5,704 bases of DNA from assembly GCA_947464215.1 (NCBI GenBank), contig CANHVX010000066.1, forward strand, positions 1 to 5,704. The letters run 5' to 3'. Each line of letters begins with the position of its first letter. The first letter of the stretch is position 1. The notes beneath the pieces are model-generated. The model was not told the origin of the DNA, did not search any database, and worked only from the letters and a program-made list of their open reading frames with translations. The position numbers were made by a program, and so were the translations under genes. This document shows positions 1 to 5,704 of this stretch, one piece after another. This DNA is from Pseudomonadaceae bacterium (GTDB lineage Bacteria > Pseudomonadota > Alphaproteobacteria > UBA2136 > UBA6156).

Positions 1-483
1 CTTTGTGCCGACGGGCCACGCGTTTTGGACACCCGCAACGGGCAGATTTTGACCCCCAAAACACCCCAAACTGCGGCACCCAGCGCCACTTTTGCCCCCC
101 AAAGCGGCCCCCATGTGGCACCCAACGGTGCTGACACGGCACCCGTTGCCGCCCCAGCGGCGCCCATTGCCGCTTTGGCGCCGCATCTCTTCCCCCTTGA
201 ACCCCTCCCCCACGGGTTTATGCACAGCCTGGCCACCAGCCCCGAGCGGCGCCTGCTGAATGCCGACGACCAAACCGTGCTAGCCGACCTGCTAACCACC
301 CTAACCCCCACAGACCTGCCCCACCACTTCCCCCTTCATGGGCGCGTAGGCGGCTGGTTGCGCGAACGCGTAAAAGACGCCGCGCTGGAATGGCTGGACC
401 TGCACGACCTTATCCCCCCCAGTATGCGGCACATCAACCGCCGCACCGACATGGCCGGCCCCCGCAAAATTGTGATTGATTAA
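1..483 (+). CDS. Unrecognised protein, 5'-truncated by the window edge
   Basis: The frame is open from the first base to a TAA at 481-483, giving 160 visible residues. A TTG at 25 could be read as a start, but it has no ribosome binding site and codons before it already read as protein, so the gene probably begins outside the window. Codon use (many GCC, ACC, CCC, CTG) supports real coding. From the window edge, residues about 20-65 form a Pro/Ala-rich low-complexity stretch, typical of a flexible linker. The last 90 or so residues look like a small helical domain, with a W-L-R-E-R-V-K-D segment and a basic tail. I recognise no family; I looked for AroB-type ends because aroB often precedes corC-type genes in alphaproteobacteria, and saw no match. 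It ends 16 bases before the next gene's ATG, suggesting cotranscription. Confidence 0.7.
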   Translation, partial: LCADGPRVLDTRNGQILTPKTPQTAAPSATFAPQSGPHVAPNGADTAPVAAPAAPIAALAPHLFPLEPLPHGFMHSLATSPERRLLNADDQTVLADLLTTLTPTDLPHHFPLHGRVGGWLRERVKDAALEWLDLHDLIPPSMRHINRRTDMAGPRKIVID

Positions 484-499
484 CGAAACGCCCCCCCCG

Positions 500-1789
500 A
501 TGACCTTTACCCTGACCTTGCTTGTGATTGTGCTTCTGCTGCTGGTGGCCGCCGTGTTCTGTGCCGCCGAAACCGCCATGCTGAGCGCCAGCAAAGCCCG
601 CCTCTACCAAAAAGCCCGCACCGGCCACCGCAACGCCATTGCCGTGCTGGATATGCTAAAGCACCCCGACCAGCTGCTGGCCACGATTCTGATTATTCTG
701 ACGTTGGTGCCCGTGATTACTTCAGCCCTGACCACCAGCCTCTTCCATGAAAACTTCGGCCCGCTGGGCATGCTGCTGGCCACCGCCACCCTGGCCGTGG
801 CGATTTTGCTGCTGGGCGAAGCCTTCCCCAAGGCCCTTGGCACCCGCTACCCCGAAACCATTGCGCTGGGGCTGGCGCCGCTGATACGCGGCACGGTGAC
901 GCTTTTGGGGCCTGTGACCCGCACGATTAAATGGCTAAATACCGGCATATTATGGGTGCTGGGCCTGCGCCACAACCATGCCCACACCTACACCGAAGCC
1001 GACATACGCGGCGCCCTGAACCTTGGCCTTGAACACGGCGCCATTGCCCCCGCCCAGCACCGCATGCTGGACGCCGTGCTGGACCTGAACGAGCTGACCG
1101 TGCGCGACGTGATGGTGCACCGCAGTGCTGTTGCCGGCCTTGACATACACACCCCCCCCGCCGACCTGCCCCGCATGCTGGGCGAGCTGCGCCACAGCCG
1201 CGTGGTGGTGTATGACGGCACCCCGGAAAACCTGCTGGGCATTTTGTATGTGCGTGACTACTTGACCGCGCTGGCCACCGTGAAAAGCCGCCACGAGGTG
1301 AACCTGCGCCAACACCTGCGCCCCCTTTATTTTGTGCCCGAAACCACCCCGATTGGCCACCAAATGCGACAGTTTTTAACCCTGCACCGCCACCTGGCGC
1401 TGGTGGTGGACGAATTTGGCGACATGCAGGGCCTGGTGACGTTGGAAGATATTCTGGAAGAGATTGTGGGCGACATTGCCGACGAGCACGACACCGCCCG
1501 TGCTGCCACCCATGGCGACGACGGTGGCCACACCCCCGCCAACGACCCGAACATCTACCCCGGCAACACCCCCATCCGCGACCTGAACCGCAAAATGGGC
1601 TGGGCCTTGCCCGATGACTCGGCCGTGACGCTGGCCGGCCTGATGACCGAGACGCTGGGCCACCTGCCGATACAGGGCGAAAGCTGCCAGCTTGGCAGCC
1701 TGCGCCTGACCGTGGTGATAAAACGCGGCCACCGCCTGGAGCGCATCGCCATTGAGTTGCGCGCGCCTGCGCCCGTGGCCGACGCCTAG
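500..1789 (+). CDS. HlyC/CorC-family membrane protein (CNNM + CBS pair + CorC_HlyC domain)
   Basis: Inner-membrane protein of 429 residues, the usual length. Order: an N-terminal CNNM (DUF21) membrane domain with hydrophobic segments near residues 4-22, 60-80, 88-107 and 121-155; a CBS pair at about 203-327; and a C-terminal CorC_HlyC domain at about 350-425. Visible signatures are A-E-T-A at 23-26, G-E-A-F-P-K at 106-111, V-R-D-V-M-V-H at 201-207, D-E-F-G at 304-307 and the following T-L-E-D-I-L-E-E-I-V-G-D. Family members are Mg2+ transporters or efflux proteins whose CBS domains sense nucleotides; that role is inferred here. ATG 500 is chosen because it starts directly at the first membrane segment. 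TTG 476 would add eight residues and overlap the upstream stop. No clear Shine-Dalgarno is visible. Oddity: polar residues normally found in the first two membrane segments are replaced (see findings). Confidence 0.93.
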   Translation: MTFTLTLLVIVLLLLVAAVFCAAETAMLSASKARLYQKARTGHRNAIAVLDMLKHPDQLLATILIILTLVPVITSALTTSLFHENFGPLGMLLATATLAVAILLLGEAFPKALGTRYPETIALGLAPLIRGTVTLLGPVTRTIKWLNTGILWVLGLRHNHAHTYTEADIRGALNLGLEHGAIAPAQHRMLDAVLDLNELTVRDVMVHRSAVAGLDIHTPPADLPRMLGELRHSRVVVYDGTPENLLGILYVRDYLTALATVKSRHEVNLRQHLRPLYFVPETTPIGHQMRQFLTLHRHLALVVDEFGDMQGLVTLEDILEEIVGDIADEHDTARAATHGDDGGHTPANDPNIYPGNTPIRDLNRKMGWALPDDSAVTLAGLMTETLGHLPIQGESCQLGSLRLTVVIKRGHRLERIAIELRAPAPVADA

Positions 1790-1797
1790 GGCCCACG

Positions 1798-3456
1798 ATG
1801 CACACAGCTTTCACCCCCGTGCTGCGCGTTGTTCTGCTGAGTGCCGGTTTGGCCTTGGGAAGCTGCGGCGCCGACGCCCCCACCCCCACCGCCCGCTACG
1901 ACACGCCGCCCGCCGCCTTTTCCCCCCGCGACCACGGCGACCGCCTGAACCTGGCCATTTTGGGCACGCCGCCCAACCTGGTGCCCTTTTTAGCCGGTGA
2001 TGCCAGTGCAGCCACGCTGGCGGGCAACATTTACCACAGCCTGCTGACCTACGACGGCGACCTGAACCTGATTAACCAGCTGGCCGAGCGCCACACCGTA
2101 AGCCCCGACGGCTTGACCCTGACCTTCACCCTGCGCAAAGGCCTAACCTTTGCCGACGGCAGCCCGCTGACCAGCCGCGATGTTTCGGCCACCTTCCACG
2201 CCATAACCCACCCCACCACCCGCACCCCCTACGCCGACGACTACACCCGCGTGGCCACCTTTGAAACCCCTGACCCACGCACCGTGCGCGTCACCTACGC
2301 CGAGCCCTTTGCCCCCGCGCTGGCCAGCTGGGCGGGTTTGCCCATTCTACCCGCCGACGTGATTGCCGCCACCCCCGACTTTAACGAGACGCCCCTTAAA
2401 GAAAAACCCTTAGGCAGCGGCCCCTACCAACTGACCACCGCGCGGCGCGGGCAGGACTATCTGTTCACCCGCAACCCCACCAGTTTTGAGCAGGCGCGGA
2501 TTGGCGAGCTTTACTACCGGATTATCCCCGACCAAAGCACCCAATGGCTGGAGCTGAAAGCGGGCAATCTGGACATGCTGGAGCTGACGCCACTGGCCTT
2601 TACGCGGCTGATTTCAGACAGCTGGTTTACCCGCCAATACGCCACCTACCGCTACTTGAGCAATGCCTACACCTACATGGGTTTTAACCTGAAAGACCCC
2701 CTGTTTGCCGACAAAACCGTACGCCAAGCGCTGAGCTACGCCACCGACCGCGAGGGCCTGATTGCCGCCGTGCTGTTTGGCCAAGGCGCGCCGATTGCCA
2801 GCATCTTCAAGCCCGGAACCTGGGCCTACAACACCCGCCTGACCCCCTACCCGCACGACCCCGCCCGCGCCGCCGCCTTGCTGGAGCAGGCCGGGTGGCG
2901 CCTGGGGCCTGACGGCGTGCGCGCGAAGGACGGCAAGCCCTTCCGCTTTACGCTGGTGACCAACCAAGGCAACGAAAGCCGCCTGAAAACCGCCCAGATT
3001 TTGCAAAAAAACTTTGCCGATGTGGGCGTGCAGATGGACATACGTGTGCAGGAATGGAGCAGCTTCCTCACCACCGTGATTAAGCCCCGCGCCTTCCAGG
3101 CCTATCTGATGGGCTGGAGCCTGCCCGCCGAGCCTGACCCCTATGACGTCTGGCATTCCAGCAAGCAGGGGGCGGATGAGTTCAATATCGTGGGGTTTGC
3201 CAATGCCGAGGCCGACCGCGAAATTGTGGCCTCGCGCCGCGTGTTTGACCGCGCCGCCCGCGCCACGCACCTCTTCCGCCTGCAAGAGATTCTGGCCGAT
3301 GAGCAGCCCTACCTGTGGCTTTATGCCCCGTATTCTCTGGTGGCTATCCATAAACGTGTGCAGGGCGTAACCCCCGCCCCCGCCGGCCTTGGCTACAACA
3401 GTGTGGATTGGTGGGTGCCCAAGCCTTGGCACCTGCGCCCGGCGCTGCAACCCTAG
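1798..3456 (+). CDS. Peptide-binding lipoprotein, ABC transporter substrate-binding family 5 (AppA/OppA/DppA-like)
   Basis: A 552-residue solute-binding protein, normal length for SBP_bac_5. The N-terminus is a lipoprotein signal: hydrophobic residues 8-20, then L-G-S-C with Cys23 as the predicted lipidation site. Gly24 at +2 is not an inner-membrane-retention Asp. Family signatures: L-R-K-G-L-T-F-A-D-G at 112-121 followed by R-D-V (127-129), G-S-G-P-Y at 206-210, Y-M-G-F-N-L at 293-298, V-R-Q-A-L-S-Y-A-T-D-R-E at 308-319, and D-V-W-H-S-S at 450-455. The last two, and P-A-P-A-G-L-G-Y-N near 526-534, resemble the AppA-like peptide-binding subgroup. It probably captures peptides in the periplasm for an ABC importer, but no permease or ATPase gene is in the window. 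A weak AGGG at 1788-1791 precedes the ATG. Only 8 bases separate it from the CorC-type gene, so they are likely one transcript. The TAG stop overlaps the convergent gene. Confidence 0.92.
   Translation: MHTAFTPVLRVVLLSAGLALGSCGADAPTPTARYDTPPAAFSPRDHGDRLNLAILGTPPNLVPFLAGDASAATLAGNIYHSLLTYDGDLNLINQLAERHTVSPDGLTLTFTLRKGLTFADGSPLTSRDVSATFHAITHPTTRTPYADDYTRVATFETPDPRTVRVTYAEPFAPALASWAGLPILPADVIAATPDFNETPLKEKPLGSGPYQLTTARRGQDYLFTRNPTSFEQARIGELYYRIIPDQSTQWLELKAGNLDMLELTPLAFTRLISDSWFTRQYATYRYLSNAYTYMGFNLKDPLFADKTVRQALSYATDREGLIAAVLFGQGAPIASIFKPGTWAYNTRLTPYPHDPARAAALLEQAGWRLGPDGVRAKDGKPFRFTLVTNQGNESRLKTAQILQKNFADVGVQMDIRVQEWSSFLTTVIKPRAFQAYLMGWSLPAEPDPYDVWHSSKQGADEFNIVGFANAEADREIVASRRVFDRAARATHLFRLQEILADEQPYLWLYAPYSLVAIHKRVQGVTPAPAGLGYNSVDWWVPKPWHLRPALQP
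3453..3456. other. CTAG palindrome used as stop codon by both convergent genes
   Basis: The plus-strand gene stops with TAG at 3454-3456 and the minus-strand gene stops with TAG on the complement of 3453-3455. One CTAG palindrome therefore ends both reading frames, and the two CDSs overlap by four bases. No intergenic space remains for a terminator, so any termination signal must lie within the opposing coding sequence. Confidence 0.9.
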
Positions 3457-4487
3457 AGGCTGGCGACTTTCCCCTGACCAAAGGGTGAGGCCAAGAGGCC
3501 GCGCTCGTAGCCTTCTTCGTAGCGTTTGTCGGTTTCAAACCGCTTATCTTTCTCGCGGTTGTTGAAGCCGTCTTCAAAGCCGAGCGTGTAGGTATCGGGC
3601 GCCGCCGACTCTCCCCCGGCCCCGGATATAGACACCGGGCCTTGCGCTTGCGCGCTTGGCGTTTCGGTGACATCGGCCACGCCGGCAATGCGCACGCCGA
3701 CCGACGGTGCCTCGGCCCCGCTGGCCAGGCGCACGCCGCTGAAACGGGTATCGGCCCCGCGATGGGACGACTGCCAGGCGGATTCGTTCACCCCGCGGCC
3801 GCCCGCCATGTAGGCGCTGCCGCCATATTCAGGCGTGACACGTGTTGGCCCGGGTGTGGGGGTGGTGTTCGTCCATTCAAAATTGCCGCCACGGCTGGGC
3901 CGCACGGTACCGTTGCCCGCAACACCGTTAGACGTGTTCGCGTTGTTGCTGGGCGGGTTGGGATTGGCGTTGATAACCGGCAGGCCGCTGACATTGCCGT
4001 TGCCTCCGCCGCCGCCGCCGCCGCCGCCTCCGCCTCCGCCCATGGCTTTTTCCATAAGCTGCTGAAAGACCTGTTGGAAGATGCCGCCGTTGCTGCCGCC
4101 CATCATGCCGCCCAGCGCGCCCCCAAGGCCGCCGCCGCCCCCGCCAACCGTGCCGCCGCCCAAGGCACGGATAGGGATGCCGCTGTTCATGTTGCCCATG
4201 CCGAGGTTGGGATCGGGCAGGCCCATAGAGGGTTGGCCGCAGAGGAGGGTTTTGAGGGCTGACATGGCATCGGCCGCGCCCGCCGCGCCAGCCGCCGCGC
4301 CGCCGCCAGACGCCGCCGCGCACATGGCTTGAATGAGGGCCGGCGTGAGCTGCGAGATCATATCCATTGCCGGGTTGGAGCCCTCGCCCGATTGGGCCCG
4401 GGCAGCCGGCGCCACCCCAACTGCCACCGCCATACAGGCCGCAACCCACACAAGGTGTGACGAGGTAACACGGCGCGAAGATTTCAT
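3453..4487 (-). CDS. Glycine-rich secreted protein of unknown function
   Basis: A 344-residue protein not recognised as any named family. It has a clear Sec signal peptide: basic residues 2-6, hydrophobic core about 12-26, and an A-R-A site with cleavage expected after residue 31. S-R-R near the start lacks the rest of a Tat motif. The mature chain has two cysteines (56 and 83) bracketing an Ala/Gly-rich helical hairpin that could be disulfide-closed. Then come a Gly/Met-rich stretch (109-135), a short Gln-rich amphipathic helix (137-149), 13 consecutive glycines (150-162), an Asn/Pro/Thr-rich disordered region (163-220) and a C-terminal charged segment carrying G-F-E-D-G (303-307) and Y-E-E-G-Y (323-327). 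That C-terminal motif recurs with identical spacing in the upstream gene. ATG 4487 is set by the signal peptide; no strong Shine-Dalgarno is seen. It is probably periplasmic or surface-exposed. Confidence 0.85.
   Translation of the reverse strand: MKSSRRVTSSHLVWVAACMAVAVGVAPAARAQSGEGSNPAMDMISQLTPALIQAMCAAASGGGAAAGAAGAADAMSALKTLLCGQPSMGLPDPNLGMGNMNSGIPIRALGGGTVGGGGGGLGGALGGMMGGSNGGIFQQVFQQLMEKAMGGGGGGGGGGGGGNGNVSGLPVINANPNPPSNNANTSNGVAGNGTVRPSRGGNFEWTNTTPTPGPTRVTPEYGGSAYMAGGRGVNESAWQSSHRGADTRFSGVRLASGAEAPSVGVRIAGVADVTETPSAQAQGPVSISGAGGESAAPDTYTLGFEDGFNNREKDKRFETDKRYEEGYERGLLASPFGQGKVASL
3507..3581 (-). repeat. C-terminal G-x-x-D-G / Y-x-E-G-Y motif, copy in the glycine-rich protein
   Basis: Residues 303-327 read G-x-x-D-G, then 15 mostly charged residues, then Y-x-E-G-Y. 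The same pattern with the same spacing occurs at 4568-4642 in the neighbouring gene. Confidence 0.7.
4002..4040 (-). repeat. Polyglycine tract encoded by a GGC/GGA trinucleotide repeat
   Basis: Thirty-nine bases encode 13 glycines (residues 150-162). On the plus strand the units are GCC with TCC interruptions, including seven uninterrupted GCC units at 4008-4028. Such a tract can change length in three-base steps by replication slippage, which would keep the frame but alter the linker length. Confidence 0.9.
4083..4163 (-). repeat. Gly/Met-rich low-complexity segment
   Basis: Residues 109-135 of the glycine-rich protein are mostly glycine in runs of two to six, broken by Leu, Met, Val, Ala and Ser, including G-G-M-M-G-G. 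This suggests a flexible or self-associating segment; no known domain is recognised. Confidence 0.7.
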
Positions 4488-4546
4488 GCTTATCTATGTC
4501 TTAAGTTAATAGGACATTTCCTAACATGCTTATATTGTTGTTTATG
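4488..4546 (-). promoter_or_regulatory. AT-rich intergenic region with direct and inverted repeats
   Basis: This 59-base gap between the two minus-strand genes has 17 G/C bases (about 29%), in sharp contrast to its surroundings. It contains an inverted repeat, TAGGA (4510-4514) and TCCTA (4519-4523) around four bases. The 9-mer CATGCTTAT at 4525-4533 recurs at 4485-4493, overlapping the start codon of the downstream gene. On the minus strand this 9-mer is ATAAGCATG, and its upstream copy opens an eight-codon ORF ending in TAA at 4501-4503. It could hold a promoter, an operator or a translational control site; no convincing -35/-10 pair was found. Confidence 0.4.
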
Positions 4547-5704
4547 TTAGAGTTTTTCGGAGCAATCATACCCTTCGGTGTAGGGCACGTTGCCGGCACG
4601 GTTGCTGTTGCGGGTGCGCTTGGCCAGGCCATCGGACTTGCCGGCCTCGAACGCCACCTTGGCGCGGTAGAGCTTATTGAACCGCGTTTCATCGGTGCCG
4701 AACTCGTTCGCCTCTTCGCTGCTTAAGCTGCTTTGTGGGCGGAACAGGAACTCGACCAGGCGCAAGGGCACGCTGATGCTATCGGCCACGGCTTGGAGAT
4801 TATCGCCGCAGACCTCGCGCACCCGGCGGTCGGAGGTATCTTTGCCGGTGGGCGTGGTGCTGCTGATACCGTTGCCACGGCGGCATTCCTGCTGGCCGTT
4901 GTAGTAGCCGTTTAAGTAGTCGGTATCGTTCGTGAAGCAGGGGTCGACCCCAATACCACAGACACCGCCGGCCAGACGCGCGCCATCTTTGAAGCCCGCC
5001 TCGTTCCGCTGGGCGGTGCTGAGGTTGGTGCCGCCGCTGCAGCTGGATGAGGAACAGAACTTTTTGCCATCGACATCGACACACTCGGAGCCGCCGCTGT
5101 TCTGGCAATACTCCTTGCCGCCGACCTTCAGGCAGCTGGTGTTGCTGGTGCCGCTGGCCTCGCAGTAGCGTTGGCCGTTAAGCTCGACACAGTCGGTTCC
5201 GCTACCGCTGGTGTTGGTGCAATACTGTTTGCCGTTCAGGCTTAAGCAATTGCGGTTGTTGATATTATCGGTGCTGACGCAGGACTGTTGCCCATTGACC
5301 GTAGCCAAGGTGGTGCCCGACGGGCAGGTTTGGTTCTGGTTGTTGGAGACACAGGACTGCTGACCGTTCACCAAGGCCAAGGTGGTGCCGTTGGGGCAGG
5401 TTTGTTGCTGGTTGGGGTTTTGGCCATTGTTGCCATTTTGCTGGCCGTTTTGTGGCCCCGGCATCATATCTTGCGGGTTAAACGGCTGGTTGCCGGGTTG
5501 GTTTGAGGTGTCGGCCGGGGTGCCACTCGGGCCCGCGGGGGTGCCGGAAGTATCGGGGGTTGGTGCGCCGGGGGTGTTGGCGTCGGCCGTGTTTTTGGCG
5601 GGGTCGGCTTTCTTTTCGCCTAATTTTGCCATGGGATTGGTGGGTTTTGCATTGGGGTCGGCCGCGGGAAGTTTTATGTCTTTGCTGACTCTATCTTTCG
5701 TCCC
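4547..5704 (-). CDS. Cysteine-rich repeat protein of unknown function, 5'-truncated by the window edge
   Basis: The frame stays open from the TAA at 4547-4549 to the window edge, giving 385 residues. The Met at 5630-5632 lies inside Lys/Pro/Ala-rich sequence that continues upstream with the same character, so it is probably internal and the true start, with any signal peptide, lies outside. Numbering from that Met: residues 10-77 are a Pro/Gly/Asn/Gln-rich linker; 79-193 hold six tandem cysteine-pair repeats; 213-217 and 239-243 form G-F-K-D-G and Y-L-N-G-Y around an insert with two cysteines; 278-330 look helical; and 331-355 end with G-K-S-D-G and Y-T-E-G-Y. There are 18 cysteines, an even number, consistent with disulfides outside the cytoplasm. 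The Gly/aromatic-Gly pattern vaguely recalls DUF2799 proteins, but this is not established. It lies 59 bases upstream of the glycine-rich gene on the same strand, so the two may be an operon. Confidence 0.8.
   Translation of the reverse strand, partial: GTKDRVSKDIKLPAADPNAKPTNPMAKLGEKKADPAKNTADANTPGAPTPDTSGTPAGPSGTPADTSNQPGNQPFNPQDMMPGPQNGQQNGNNGQNPNQQQTCPNGTTLALVNGQQSCVSNNQNQTCPSGTTLATVNGQQSCVSTDNINNRNCLSLNGKQYCTNTSGSGTDCVELNGQRYCEASGTSNTSCLKVGGKEYCQNSGGSECVDVDGKKFCSSSSCSGGTNLSTAQRNEAGFKDGARLAGGVCGIGVDPCFTNDTDYLNGYYNGQQECRRGNGISSTTPTGKDTSDRRVREVCGDNLQAVADSISVPLRLVEFLFRPQSSLSSEEANEFGTDETRFNKLYRAKVAFEAGKSDGLAKRTRNSNRAGNVPYTEGYDCSEKL
4568..4642 (-). repeat. C-terminal G-x-x-D-G / Y-x-E-G-Y motif, last copy in the cysteine-rich protein
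   Basis: Residues 331-355 (from the Met at 5632) read G-x-x-D-G, 15 residues, Y-x-E-G-Y. The spacing is identical to the copy at the end of the downstream glycine-rich protein. Confidence 0.7.
4904..4996 (-). repeat. Internal G-x-x-D-G / Y-x-x-G-Y motif with a cysteine-containing insert
   Basis: Residues 213-243 carry G-F-K-D-G and Y-L-N-G-Y separated by 21 rather than 15 residues. The longer spacer contains Cys225 and Cys232. It is probably a divergent copy of the same unit. Confidence 0.55.
5054..5398 (-). repeat. Six tandem cysteine-pair repeats within the cysteine-rich CDS
   Basis: Cysteines pair at residues 79/94, 103/118, 129/138, 148/157, 167/176 and 184/193. The two N-terminal units are long (14 residues between cysteines, C-P-x-G-T-T-L-A ... 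V-N-G-Q-Q-S-C). The four C-terminal ones are short (8 residues between cysteines, C-[LV]-x-[LV]-x-G-[KQ]-x-[YF]-C). All share a G-[KQ]-x-[SYF]-C end, so they are related. Each pair probably closes a small disulfide loop. Confidence 0.85.
5280..5404 (-). repeat. 72-base-period tandem DNA duplication
   Basis: Bases 5280-5332 and 5352-5404 match at about 42 of 53 positions by hand count. The 72-base period equals 24 codons, the spacing between the two long cysteine repeats. The duplication is in frame. Confidence 0.8.

Noticed and set aside
476..499. TTG at 476 as start of the CorC-type gene
   Set aside because: It adds eight residues of poor character and lies within the upstream stop region without a ribosome binding site. 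ATG 500 starts at the expected membrane segment.
927..1889. A 320-codon open frame on the minus strand opposite the CorC-type gene
   Set aside because: Its product is Arg/Gly/Pro/Ala/Cys-rich without domains, and it lies opposite a gene with clear family signatures. It is explained by high third-position GC.
2614..3450. A 278-codon open frame on the minus strand opposite the binding-protein gene
   Set aside because: It is a shadow of a strongly supported SBP_bac_5 gene; composition is Gly/Ala/His-rich with no recognisable motif.
3457..3520. Possible terminator hairpin for the binding-protein transcript (CCC ... GGG near 3473-3486)
   Set aside because: The stem is only about three base pairs, there is no following T-run, and the region is coding on the other strand.
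3642..4262. A 206-codon open frame on the plus strand opposite the glycine-rich gene
   Set aside because: Its Ala-rich stretches are the complement of the glycine codons. The minus-strand frame has a signal peptide and a motif shared with its neighbour, so it is the real gene.
4470..4487. Tat signal (S-R-R at residues 4-6) in the glycine-rich protein
   Set aside because: The residues after the arginines are V-T-S-S rather than the x-F-L-K type needed. An ordinary Sec signal explains the N-terminus.

Overview
The window is GC-rich, roughly 60% by eye, and densely coding. Coding strands are rich in C, with a strong preference for codons ending in C. The CorC-type protein reads like alphaproteobacterial members of its family, so a Gram-negative alphaproteobacterium is the best guess. 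This rests on recalled family resemblance only; no rRNA or other marker gene is present.

Layout: two convergent blocks. The plus-strand block (1-3456) holds the 3' end of an unrecognised gene with a Pro/Ala-rich linker (1-483), a CNNM/CBS/CorC-type membrane protein (500-1789) and a lipoprotein solute-binding protein of the peptide-binding SBP_bac_5 family (1798-3456). Gaps of 16 and 8 bases suggest one transcript. The minus-strand block (5704-3453) holds a cysteine-rich repeat protein whose 5' end lies outside the window (4547-5704), then a 59-base AT-rich gap, then a glycine-rich secreted protein with a clear signal peptide (3453-4487). The two blocks meet tail to tail at a CTAG palindrome that supplies the stop codon on both strands.

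Function: the plus-strand genes look like conventional envelope functions (ion-transport-type membrane protein, peptide-binding lipoprotein). I recognise no family for the minus-strand pair. They appear linked because both end in the same spaced motif, G-x-x-D-G-(15 residues)-Y-x-E-G-Y. The upstream protein carries a related copy as well, and also six tandem cysteine-pair repeats. This pair is the most likely undescribed element here, perhaps a periplasmic or cell-surface system. No tRNA, rRNA, CRISPR, insertion sequence or convincing rho-independent terminator was seen.
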